From: Verrucomicrobiaceae bacterium
GTDB lineage: Bacteria; Verrucomicrobiota; Verrucomicrobiia; Verrucomicrobiales; Verrucomicrobiaceae
Reading direction: 5' to 3'
DNA: 64,000 nt
NCBI GenBank assembly: GCA_016795485.1
Contig: JAEUHM010000003.1
Coordinates: forward strand, 1-64,000
The notes beneath the pieces are model-generated. The model did not search any database and was not told the origin of the DNA. It was given only the letters and a program-made list of their open reading frames with translations. This document shows positions 24,720 to 33,080 of the stretch, piece by piece; within the stretch, counting starts at the first letter, position 1; every line of letters starts with the position of its first letter. The position numbers and the translations under genes are program-made.

Positions 24720-25622
24720 ATGACTGAAACTGAGAACGATGAGCGGCTAGCACGCATCTTGAAAAAGGTGCGGCGGATCGAGTTGCTGACTCGTGGGCTA
24801 GTGAAGGAGTCCCTTGGCGGCCAGTATCACTCGAAGTTCAAGGGTCAGGGGATTGAGTTCGATGATTTCCGTGAGTATCAGGCCGGGGATGATGTTCGTT
24901 TTATCGACTGGAATGTTACTGCCAGGATGAATGATCCATTTGTCAGAAAATACGTCGAAGAGCGCGAACTTACCGTCATTTTGGCCGTCGATGTGAGTGG
25001 TTCCTCTGAGTATGGAAGTGAAGAGGACTCGAAGCGTGAGCTCGCCGCCGAACTCGCCGCAGTCTTTGCGTTCAGCGCCTGTGCCAATCAGGACAAGGTG
25101 GGGCTCATTTTGTTCTCCGACCAGCTTGAGGCGTATGTGCCCGCACGAAAAGGCCACTCACACGCACTGCGCATCACCCGGGACATTCTTAACCACGTTC
25201 CACGCAGCAGAGGAAGCGATCTGACGCCTGCGCTTAACATCGCCTTGCAGCGTATCTCACACCGGGCGTTGGTGGTAGTCGTTTCTGACTTTCTCTTGCC
25301 AAACTTGAGTTGGGAACACTCGTTGCGTGCACTTGCCACCAAGCATGACGTAGCCGCAGTGCGAGTTTCTGATCCGCGAGAACTGGAACTGCCAGTCGCT
25401 GGTAGATTGACTCTGCAGGACCCTGAAACAGGACTTCAGTGCGTGGTCAACACTTCAAACCCTCGAGTGCGCGAGATATATGCGCAACGTTTGTCAGAGT
25501 TTGATGAGTCGGTGCAAAAAGCATTGCGCCGCTGCGGGGTGAGTAGCATTCCGGTGGCCACTGGAGCCAATTACATCCCTGCTTTGCGAACCTACTTCAA
25601 AGCACGGAGGAAAGTAAAGTAA
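24720..25622 (+). CDS. DUF58 domain protein, first gene of a Bat-type operon
   Basis: A 300-residue protein from the ATG at 24720; the 15 codons upstream do not look coding. The DUF58 core is visible: S-K-F-K-G-Q-G-I-E-F-D-D-F-R-E-Y, then G-D-D-V-R-F-I-D-W, and V-D-V-S-G-S as a degenerate von Willebrand A metal-site. In Bat (Bacteroides aerotolerance) operons DUF58 proteins act with a MoxR AAA+ ATPase and VWA proteins in envelope stress or metalloenzyme assembly. The usual MoxR gene is not adjacent here. The stop overlaps the next start by one base. Confidence 0.88.
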   Translation: MTETENDERLARILKKVRRIELLTRGLVKESLGGQYHSKFKGQGIEFDDFREYQAGDDVRFIDWNVTARMNDPFVRKYVEERELTVILAVDVSGSSEYGSEEDSKRELAAELAAVFAFSACANQDKVGLILFSDQLEAYVPARKGHSHALRITRDILNHVPRSRGSDLTPALNIALQRISHRALVVVVSDFLLPNLSWEHSLRALATKHDVAAVRVSDPRELELPVAGRLTLQDPETGLQCVVNTSNPRVREIYAQRLSEFDESVQKALRRCGVSSIPVATGANYIPALRTYFKARRKVK

Positions 25623-26191
25623 TGCTGGTGCTGGCCCAATTGATCAACCCAGCCCCTGGAGGTCCAGATCAGGGACCTCCACCGTTGCCTTTTCCGGAGA
25701 TTGACCCTCCACCCGTCATTAAAGCGCCGTTGGAGTGGTGGTGGATCGCTTTAATGGCACTGATCTTGTTGCTCGCGTGCCTGATGCTATGGCGAAAACT
25801 CATGGCGGGGCGTCCAGCTTCAGCAACTGCCCCAAAAAGACCGCTCCAAAGTGCCTTGCGCAAGTTGCGCGAACTCCGGTCTCGCACGGATACGATTCCT
25901 CCCTCGGAGACCGGCCACGGCGTGTCAGAGATTTTGCGTGAGTATTACCTTAATCGCTACGGGCTACCTGCTCCGTATCGCACCTCGGAAGAGTTGTTTC
26001 CTGTGGAAGCGATGGCTTCTGAATCATCTCGCCGCCGGCAGTGGCGGGAACGTTTTGAGCCGTTGGCCCCAGCTTATGACCGTCTGGCTTATGCGGCAGT
26101 GCCCGCGACCAGTGCTGAAGCTGTGGCGCTGGTGGAAACGGCGATTCAGTGTCTTGAATCTGAGATCACGTTAGGAGGTGATGCCGCATGA
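25622..26191 (+). CDS. DUF4381-like membrane protein of the Bat operon
   Basis: A 189-residue protein overlapping the DUF58 stop by one base. A proline-rich N terminus (P-P-P-L-P-F-P-E-I-D-P-P) precedes one transmembrane helix (~41-58, W-W-W-I-A-L-M-A-L-I). A cytoplasmic helical domain follows, with E-I-L-R-E-Y-Y-L-N-R-Y-G-L-P-A and R-T-S-E-E-L, characteristic of the DUF4381-like proteins found between DUF58 and BatA. The exact role is unknown. It overlaps batA by 4 bp, so the genes are translationally coupled. Confidence 0.78.
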   Translation: MLVLAQLINPAPGGPDQGPPPLPFPEIDPPPVIKAPLEWWWIALMALILLLACLMLWRKLMAGRPASATAPKRPLQSALRKLRELRSRTDTIPPSETGHGVSEILREYYLNRYGLPAPYRTSEELFPVEAMASESSRRRQWRERFEPLAPAYDRLAYAAVPATSAEAVALVETAIQCLESEITLGGDAA

Positions 26192-27210
26192 AGTTGGCTG
26201 GTGACATTGAGTTTGCATGGCCTTGGGCTCTGGTGGGGCTCATTTGCATTCCTTTTGTTGCTTGGTGGCGCGGCAGGCGGGGAAAGGCACCTGCGGTGAT
26301 GTTTCCGACTGCGTTTCTGCTGATGAATGTCGCCCGCCCTGCCAGATCCTGGCGGGGGGGCATAGCCATGGGGCTCTCCCTCGCCAGCCTCGCTGCTGCG
26401 ATGATTGGTATGGCCAGACCGCAGCGGGTGAAGTCATTTGATGAGGACAAAACGGAGGGCCTTGCGATCTGCCTTACTGTCGATGTCTCTTTGTCGATGC
26501 TCACCCAAGACTTCTTTGTTGGTGGAGTGAGGTCGGATCGTCTCACAGCGGCAAAACGAGTGATGAGGGACTTTATTCGTGGCCGCACAAGTGATCGCAT
26601 CGGCATTGTTGCATTTGCGGGAGCACCCTATCTACCTTGCCCATTGACGCTGGATCATGAGTGGCTCGAGTCGAACATTGAGCGGGTGCAGACGGGGATT
26701 ACAGGAGACGGCACGGCCATCGGCTCGGGAATCGCGTCTGCTGCCGCGCGGTTGGACAAAGAAAAGAAGGTCGCAAGTAAAGTCATCATCCTACTCACCG
26801 ATGGAGCGAACAACTCCGGTCGTCTCAGCCCGCAGGACGCCGCGCGGGCAGCAGCTACTTTGGGCATTCGGATTTACACAATCGCCATTGGCACTCCTGG
26901 GCATCATCTGATTCACACGCCTGATGGCAGGGTGATCAACTCTGGGCGACAGGAGTTTGACGAGCCGACTTTGATTGAAGTCGCAAAGATTGGGAACGGT
27001 GCCTTCTACAAGGCACAAGACCTGGATGCCTTAGATCGCATCTTCAAGACAATCGACCAGTTAGAGCGCACAGAAGTGAAGGTGAAGAAGATCATTGAGC
27101 GGGACGAACTCTTTCACTGGCCAGTTGGATTGGCCCTATTGCTGTTGATCCTGGCATTTTTGCTTCACCTTGTCTTCCTCAGGACATCACCCCTGCCTGC
27201 TGCTGCATGA
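26188..27210 (+). CDS. batA: BatA-like von Willebrand A domain membrane protein
   Basis: A 340-residue protein with N-terminal membrane segments (~12-27 and ~58-75), a VWA domain (~90-280) and a C-terminal transmembrane helix (~311-330). The metal-ion-dependent adhesion site D99-V-S101-L-S103 is complete, followed by R-x-G-I-V-A-F-A-G and L-T-D-G-A-N-N. This layout is the BatA/BatB type. It follows the DUF4381-like gene with a 4-bp overlap and precedes a second VWA protein. Confidence 0.9.
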   Translation: MKLAGDIEFAWPWALVGLICIPFVAWWRGRRGKAPAVMFPTAFLLMNVARPARSWRGGIAMGLSLASLAAAMIGMARPQRVKSFDEDKTEGLAICLTVDVSLSMLTQDFFVGGVRSDRLTAAKRVMRDFIRGRTSDRIGIVAFAGAPYLPCPLTLDHEWLESNIERVQTGITGDGTAIGSGIASAAARLDKEKKVASKVIILLTDGANNSGRLSPQDAARAAATLGIRIYTIAIGTPGHHLIHTPDGRVINSGRQEFDEPTLIEVAKIGNGAFYKAQDLDALDRIFKTIDQLERTEVKVKKIIERDELFHWPVGLALLLLILAFLLHLVFLRTSPLPAAA

Positions 27211-27256
27211 ACCTGTGGAATAATGCAATGCCCTGCTGCCTCATTTTCGATGTCCG

Positions 27257-29275
27257 ATGAAGTTTGAGTCTCCAGACTGGTTGTATGGATTGTGGAGCAT
27301 TCCAGCTCTGCTGCTTCTGCGTGTTCTCGCCCAGCGTGCAGCGAATGTGGCAGCTGGAAAGATTGTCGCTGGTCGACTGAGAGCATGGTTGGTCTCAAGT
27401 GCCTCTGCCAAGCGCTCTACCGTGGTGTTTGCGCTTCAGATATTTGCTCTCGCATGCTTGTTAATCGCTGCCGCACGACCAATTTACGGAAAACAGAAGA
27501 TCGAGCGGCCGGAGAAAGGCAAAAACCTGATGTTCGTGATCGACACAAGCCGATCCATGCTCGCGAATGACGTTCAACCTAATCGACTGATGAAGGCTAA
27601 GCTGGCTACAGAAGACATCTTGACCACACTTGAAGACTATCGCGTTGGGGTGGTGGCTTACGCCGGGCGTGGCTATTTGCAGGCACCTCTGACGTCGGAT
27701 CACGAGGCAGTTATCGAGACGCTTCATGCGCTTGACACGGAGATCATTCCGCGAGGTGGATCTGTTCCAAGTGAAGGCATTCGGGAGGCGCTGACAGCAT
27801 TCAAAAAGACCAAAGCGAAGAACCACGGGGTGATACTTTTCAGCGATGGTGGGGACGAAGATCGGGACTTGGACAAAGTGCTTGAAGAGGCAAAGCGTGA
27901 AGGTGTGACGATCCTTACCATTGGGGTAGGTACTAGTGCTGGATCACTTATTCCAGATCCGGAAGCTCCTGGGACTGACCAAGTCGTGCTGGATCCGCAG
28001 ACCGGGCAGGCAGTTCGCACTCGTTTGGATGATCGCCTTCTGCGGCACATGGCGGAAGCCACAGGTGGCCGGTATTTCACTCTAGGCTCACAGAGCCTGA
28101 CGGGCGGGATTATCCAGCAGGTCATGAGTTCAGTCCAGGCCATGGAAGCTGGTCAAAAAGAGTTAACTCGGCCTATTCAGCGGTTTTATTTGCCGTTGGC
28201 CCTGGGTATTGTGGCGCTCATGAGTGCGCTTCTTCTTCGTCCACTGGGACGGATCCCACAGTTCTCCACCGCCACGGCAGCCGCTGTTATTTGGCTTGTT
28301 GGTGCGAGCGTGTCGCTGTCCGGAAAGGAAGCCACAGGCACCGAAGCCGCCAGGGAAGCCTATGAGGGCAAGCAGTTTCAGCGTGCGAGAGATGTTTATG
28401 CCCGTCAGATGACAGAAGCGCATCAGGAAAGTCAGCGCCAGCAGCTTGCCTATGGCCTAGCGGCTTCCGCTCACCAACTGAAAGACTACGATCGGGCTCT
28501 CGAGAACTACAGCGCTGCACTTCAGTCTTCGGACACTGCCTTACAGCGCATGTCGCACCGCGGCATGGCAAGCGTCCTTTATGACGAGGGTGGCAAGGCG
28601 CTGGCCCAGCAACCGGAGTTTACGCTCAAGGCATGGGAAGACAGTCTGCGCCACTATGATGCTGCTTTGAAAATCCAAGTCGACAACAAAACGGCGCTCA
28701 ATCGCCGTCATGTGGAGGAGCAACTCAAGAAGCTCCGCGAACAGATGGAACAGCAAAAGCAGCAGCAACAACAGAAGCAAAAAGGCGACAAGTCCAAGCA
28801 GGAGAAGCAGGACGGGCAGCAAGGGGACGAAAACGAAGAGGGCGGAGAACCTCAGGATGGGCAGCAAGGCAAACAGCCCCAGCAATCTGGGCAGGATGGC
28901 CAACAACAAGAAGGTAAGAACGGGGAACAAGGCGAGCCGCAACAGCAAAACGGGCAGCAGGGCGGCAAAGAGGGCGAGCAACAACAACAGCAGCAGACTG
29001 GGAAAGACGGTGACCAGCAGGAAGGGCAGCAAGGCAAAGACGGACAGGAGCAGAAGATGGGGGAAGGCATTCCCGATGGGCAGATTCAGGCCCAGGGAAA
29101 CTCTGGAATGACCAAGGAAGAAATCGAGAAGATCCAGCAAATGTTGGAAGACAAAGTGATGGATGCTACCGGCTTCAGTCGGAATCAGGCGCGGGACTTG
29201 ATCCGCACCTATAGTGATCAAATGGCGGCACAGTTTCGCCGCCGCCGTGAACCCCCAGCGGAGAAAGATTGGTAA
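27257..29275 (+). CDS. batB: BatB-BatC fusion: VWA domain, TPR repeats and glutamine-rich tail
   Basis: A 672-residue protein. The first 330 residues are BatB-like, with membrane helices at ~14-25 and ~56-75, a VWA domain with D96-T-S-R-S100, and a helix near 312-330. A second hydrophobic stretch (~340-355) leads into TPR-type helices (~360-500, for example A-R-E-A-Y-E-G-K-Q-F and Y-D-R-A-L-E-N-Y-S-A-A-L) as in BatC. The next ~120 residues are dominated by Q, G, K and E in low-complexity order (28760-29095). A short conserved helix ends the protein (E-I-E-K-I-Q-Q-M-L). BatB and BatC are usually separate genes. Confidence 0.88.
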   Translation: MKFESPDWLYGLWSIPALLLLRVLAQRAANVAAGKIVAGRLRAWLVSSASAKRSTVVFALQIFALACLLIAAARPIYGKQKIERPEKGKNLMFVIDTSRSMLANDVQPNRLMKAKLATEDILTTLEDYRVGVVAYAGRGYLQAPLTSDHEAVIETLHALDTEIIPRGGSVPSEGIREALTAFKKTKAKNHGVILFSDGGDEDRDLDKVLEEAKREGVTILTIGVGTSAGSLIPDPEAPGTDQVVLDPQTGQAVRTRLDDRLLRHMAEATGGRYFTLGSQSLTGGIIQQVMSSVQAMEAGQKELTRPIQRFYLPLALGIVALMSALLLRPLGRIPQFSTATAAAVIWLVGASVSLSGKEATGTEAAREAYEGKQFQRARDVYARQMTEAHQESQRQQLAYGLAASAHQLKDYDRALENYSAALQSSDTALQRMSHRGMASVLYDEGGKALAQQPEFTLKAWEDSLRHYDAALKIQVDNKTALNRRHVEEQLKKLREQMEQQKQQQQQKQKGDKSKQEKQDGQQGDENEEGGEPQDGQQGKQPQQSGQDGQQQEGKNGEQGEPQQQNGQQGGKEGEQQQQQQTGKDGDQQEGQQGKDGQEQKMGEGIPDGQIQAQGNSGMTKEEIEKIQQMLEDKVMDATGFSRNQARDLIRTYSDQMAAQFRRRREPPAEKDW

Positions 29276-29293
29276 GTTGGAGTGTTCTTGTCC

Positions 29294-31801
29294 ATGAGGT
29301 GCTTTTTTTCATGCCCCCTGCTTTTGGTAGTGTTTGGCTTGTTAGCCAACTTGATTCATGCCCAGGAGCCCCGGATCACTGTAACCGTGAGCCAAAATCC
29401 TTTTCCTGCGGGTGAAGTGGTCACGCTCATCATCACCATGCAAAACGTTGCGGGTGATGAGGTGCCCTCGCTCACCCTGCCGGAAGGACTCACTCAGGCA
29501 GGTAACGCAACGAGCGGGATGAGCTACAGCATTCTGAATGGAGTCCAGACCGTGACGCGTGAGTTATCGGTACCCATTACTGCCGCTAAACCCGGTAAGT
29601 ACAAGATTGTGCCCACGCCCTATAAAGTGGGTGACCAGGTAGTTCCGATCAACGAGCTTGAAGTCACCGTAGTGGATAGGGAGGAAATGCCGGGTGATTC
29701 AGCCGACCCCAAGAGCCCGCTTCTGCGACTGCTGATGGGTAAGAATGAGTTCTACCAAGGGGAGATTGTTCCGGTGACGGCTACCGTCTACATGCCACGC
29801 GGCACGGCGCTCCAGCGGATCGGGCTGATTGAGGTAGAGAAAGAGGGCCTTGCGATTCAACGCTTTCCTCAGAATGGCGAGCAGTCGGTCACAAGTCTTG
29901 GAGGCGTGTCATACGCCACATTCAACTTTCGGAGTTCACTCTCGGCTTTGCGCCCTGGCAAACTCAAGGTCGGCCCAGCCAAGGTGGAGCTTAGATATGA
30001 GGTCGATGTAGGCATGCGTCGTGGTCAGTTTGGCTTCTTCGGCGGCATGATGGGAGAGAGCCGGCAAAAAGTCGTGGGTGCACCAGCCATCAGCATCAAT
30101 GTGCTGCCGCTACCCACGGAAGGAAAGCCCAAGACTTTCTCCGGTGCTGTGGGAACCTTCAATTTTAGTGCAACGAGCTCCGTGAGTGAAGTCACCGTTG
30201 GCGATCCTGTGCCAGTGGACATGCACATCGGCGGCACGGGCAATTTCGACGCCATCCAGCCTCCCGTCCTCGCCACTTCACGCGGTTGGAAGGTTTATCC
30301 TGCGCGTCGATACACAATGGATCAGCAAGACCCTAACACCACGGACCTCATCAATCGCCGCGTGGGCTATTCCGTGGTCATAGTGCCTGAGGACGCTGGT
30401 GCCGAGCCTGCCTCATTTGAGTTCAGTTATTTTGATCCGGACAAGAAGACTTATCAGACGCTGAGAAGTCATCCGCTTACTCTCGTGATCAAGCCTGCTG
30501 CTAACGCCTCTGTCGCAGCAGTGGAATCTCCAGGCAACGCTGCCTCCGGACCCGCTCCGGTAGTTAAGCCTCCTGCGCCGCAGGCCGATCTCTCGGATAT
30601 CGTTTCGGTCCTGCCAGCAAGTCCGACATGGGCCACCGTTCATCCCCCCATCCTCAAAGACATGCGCTTTGTGGTGGTGAACTCCGTTCTCGCTCTTGCG
30701 TTTCTCGCTCTCGTCGGATGGGCAGCGTGGCAAAAGTTTTCTCGTGCAGAGATTGATGCGCGTCAGAAGGCCTGGCGAGAGGCTATTCATGCCGCGAGTG
30801 CGCCTGGCCTTGAACGCGGCGAGTTTTATCGCCGTGCGGTGAGGTGCCTCCAGTTGGCCAATCGTCTCACAGATAGCAGCCGTGTAATGGAGCGCTATGA
30901 AGCTCTGAACTTTTCTTCGGCCAAGAACAACGAACCTGTATCTGCTGAAGAACGCACGGCTGTTCTCGCCGAGCTTAGGGCTTTAGAGGCATCCAAATCT
31001 GCACGAAAAATGGCATCGCCCATGACGGCTGTGCTTCTGCTTGGTTTGTTGTCCTCAGTTAACACTTCACTGTTAGCCGCATTGAGCCCAGAGGAACAGT
31101 ATGCAGCCGCATTGGCTGCTCTCGAGAAGCAGAACTTCGTCGGAGCAAGGCAGGCAGCGGAGAATATCGTGAAATCCGGCAATCTGAGCCGAGATGTGCT
31201 CCAACTGGCGGGAAATGCAGCCTATCGTGAAGGCAATCCGGGGCTTGCCGCCATCTGGTATCAGCGGGCAATGCTTTTTCCCACGCCTGGGGTTGAGTTA
31301 CGACAGAATCTCCGCCACGTGAGCGAACGTACCAACGTTTTGATGCCACCACGTAGTGAAACGCTGCTCAACTACGGCCTCTCACTGAGCCGCAATCAGT
31401 GGTTCCTCGTTTTGGCCATTGGCGGTTGGTTGGCACTCTTTAGTCTGACTTTCTTGATCATCGGTGCTCGTCCGCCGTTGACTCTTTGGGCCAGCCTGAC
31501 TCTCGTTTTTGGGTTAGGTACAGTAGCTGCCGGTGCAGTCGGACTCGTAGCGCGTCCTTCCTATGATGAGATCAAGGACCTAGTCTTCGTTATGGCCGAT
31601 AACGCAGATCTCCATAGTGCGGCATCTCTAACATCGAGCCGCGTGATCGCTGCACCGACGGGTAGTGTGTTGCTTAAAGTGCTAGAACGTGGGACCTGGA
31701 GCTACCTTGAAGCTCAAAGTGGAGAAGAGACTCTTCGTGGATGGTTGCCGACTGACCAACTCACACCGTTTTGGCCATATGATCCCGCAGCACTACCGTA
31801 A
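29294..31801 (+). CDS. batD: BatD-BatE fusion: beta-sandwich oxygen-tolerance protein with TPR and SH3-like tail
   Basis: 835 residues from the ATG at 29294; a GTG at 29282 is an alternative. A signal peptide (1-24, ending I-H-A-Q) is followed by BatD-type beta domains (~25-380, including V-S-Q-N-P-F-P-A-G-E-x-V-T-L), a proline-rich linker and a transmembrane helix (~460-480). A cytoplasmic segment and another hydrophobic helix (~575-595) lead into a BatE-like part: TPR-like helices (~597-680), two transmembrane helices (~700-755) and a terminal SH3-like domain ending G-W-L-P. BatE is normally encoded separately. It closes the operon. Confidence 0.87.
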   Translation: MRCFFSCPLLLVVFGLLANLIHAQEPRITVTVSQNPFPAGEVVTLIITMQNVAGDEVPSLTLPEGLTQAGNATSGMSYSILNGVQTVTRELSVPITAAKPGKYKIVPTPYKVGDQVVPINELEVTVVDREEMPGDSADPKSPLLRLLMGKNEFYQGEIVPVTATVYMPRGTALQRIGLIEVEKEGLAIQRFPQNGEQSVTSLGGVSYATFNFRSSLSALRPGKLKVGPAKVELRYEVDVGMRRGQFGFFGGMMGESRQKVVGAPAISINVLPLPTEGKPKTFSGAVGTFNFSATSSVSEVTVGDPVPVDMHIGGTGNFDAIQPPVLATSRGWKVYPARRYTMDQQDPNTTDLINRRVGYSVVIVPEDAGAEPASFEFSYFDPDKKTYQTLRSHPLTLVIKPAANASVAAVESPGNAASGPAPVVKPPAPQADLSDIVSVLPASPTWATVHPPILKDMRFVVVNSVLALAFLALVGWAAWQKFSRAEIDARQKAWREAIHAASAPGLERGEFYRRAVRCLQLANRLTDSSRVMERYEALNFSSAKNNEPVSAEERTAVLAELRALEASKSARKMASPMTAVLLLGLLSSVNTSLLAALSPEEQYAAALAALEKQNFVGARQAAENIVKSGNLSRDVLQLAGNAAYREGNPGLAAIWYQRAMLFPTPGVELRQNLRHVSERTNVLMPPRSETLLNYGLSLSRNQWFLVLAIGGWLALFSLTFLIIGARPPLTLWASLTLVFGLGTVAAGAVGLVARPSYDEIKDLVFVMADNADLHSAASLTSSRVIAAPTGSVLLKVLERGTWSYLEAQSGEETLRGWLPTDQLTPFWPYDPAALP

Positions 31802-31802
31802 C

Positions 31803-31816
31803 TGATGACGTCATCA
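31803..31816. promoter_or_regulatory. Perfect 14-bp palindrome upstream of the NagA-like gene
   Basis: tgatgacgtcatca, a perfect palindrome, lies two bases after the batD/E stop and 64 bp before the NagA-like start. GntR/HutC-type regulators of amino-sugar genes bind short palindromes, so it could be an operator for the two following genes. This is inference from position and symmetry only. Confidence 0.35.
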
Positions 31817-31879
31817 CGACGGCCCTAGTCTCGGCATTCAGAGAGTTGGACTTTTCATGATTGTCGCTCTTCATACATC

Positions 31880-33076
31880 ATGCCTCCGATTCTCTTCACG
31901 AACGTAACAGCCATTCTGCCGGATAGACTGTTGCCATCTGCGTTCGTGCTTTGTCAAAAAGGCAGGCTCACTTGGGTTTCGCAGAAACCTCCAAAGGTCA
32001 CCGAGGATGTGGAGGTCATCGATGGCAAGGGCAGGTATCTTTCGCCAGGGTTTGTCGACATTCACGTTCATGGTGGTGACGGTCATGATTTCATGGATGG
32101 CTCGGCTGACGCTGTCCGTGGGGCGTGTCGTGCTCATGCGCGACACGGCACAACGTCAATCTTTCCAACAACGACCACTGGGTCCACCAACGAGATTCAC
32201 GCGATGCTCAGTGCCAGCATCACGGTTCAAAGAGAGCGTGCGCTGTGCAATGGGGCACGAATCGAGGGCGTGCATCTTTATGGTCCATTCTTTGCAGAAG
32301 ATAAAGTCGGCTGTCATTCGGTGGAGGGAAGGCGGTCGCCGACTGCTCGTGAATACCTGAGTTACTTTGAAACAGGGATCGTCCGCATTTCAACATGTGC
32401 GGCAGAACTCCCTGGTGCCACCGAGTTTTATCGGGAAGCTCGTCGGCGGCGCTGTTTGATCACTTGCGGCCACTCGAATGCTAGCTGGCCCGAGATGGCA
32501 GCGGCTTTTAAAAATGGCATGAGGCACGTGGACCACTTTTGGTGTGCTATGAGCAACGTTTCTTCAGTGCGGACTCGTCTGGGTGTGCCTATGCGTGGGA
32601 GTATGCTCGAGTTTGTGTTAGGCAACTCAACAATGAGCACCGAGGTGATCGCCGATGGAGGTCATCTTGCCCCAGAGTTGCTGGAGTTTGCCTATCGCAT
32701 GAAAGGAGCCAGTCGACTTTGCTTGGTCACGGACAGTAACCGTGCGCTGGATCTCCCGCCGGGACGATATCGGTTTGGTCCTAGAGAGAACGGCTCTTGG
32801 TTCAGAAGTGATGGAAAAGTGGGTTGGGCTCCAAACGGAAGTCTGGCCAGCAGTATCATGGGCATGGATCACATGGTCAGGCAGATGAAGCGCGATACCT
32901 CGGCCACCCTGCCCGAAGTGATTCGCATGGCCAGCCTGACGCCTGCTGAGTTGACCGGAATCTCCAAACGTACTGGCAGCATTGCTGTAGGCAAACTGGC
33001 TGATCTTTTGCTGTTGAGCAGAGACCTGAAGGTCAAAAGGGTCTTCGTTGCCGGACAAGAGTGGGTAGAGCAATGA
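31880..33076 (+). CDS. NagA-like amidohydrolase (N-acetylglucosamine-6-phosphate deacetylase family)
   Basis: A 398-residue protein of the amidohydrolase superfamily. H62-x-H64 in D-I-H-V-H-G-G is the first metal motif. H198 (C-G-H-S-N-A), H219 (V-D-H-F-W-C-A-M) and the catalytic D285 (V-T-D-S) are in NagA positions. The family's L-E-G-P motif, whose glutamate binds the metal, reads H-L-Y134-G-P here, so the ligand is replaced by tyrosine. The usual H-L-F-N-A-M is also altered. It is therefore a divergent member that may act on another acylated amino sugar or use a different metal site. The MFS transporter gene follows after 4 bp, so uptake and deacylation are probably coupled. Confidence 0.8.
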   Translation: MPPILFTNVTAILPDRLLPSAFVLCQKGRLTWVSQKPPKVTEDVEVIDGKGRYLSPGFVDIHVHGGDGHDFMDGSADAVRGACRAHARHGTTSIFPTTTTGSTNEIHAMLSASITVQRERALCNGARIEGVHLYGPFFAEDKVGCHSVEGRRSPTAREYLSYFETGIVRISTCAAELPGATEFYREARRRRCLITCGHSNASWPEMAAAFKNGMRHVDHFWCAMSNVSSVRTRLGVPMRGSMLEFVLGNSTMSTEVIADGGHLAPELLEFAYRMKGASRLCLVTDSNRALDLPPGRYRFGPRENGSWFRSDGKVGWAPNGSLASSIMGMDHMVRQMKRDTSATLPEVIRMASLTPAELTGISKRTGSIAVGKLADLLLLSRDLKVKRVFVAGQEWVEQ

Positions 33077-33080
33077 CCGC

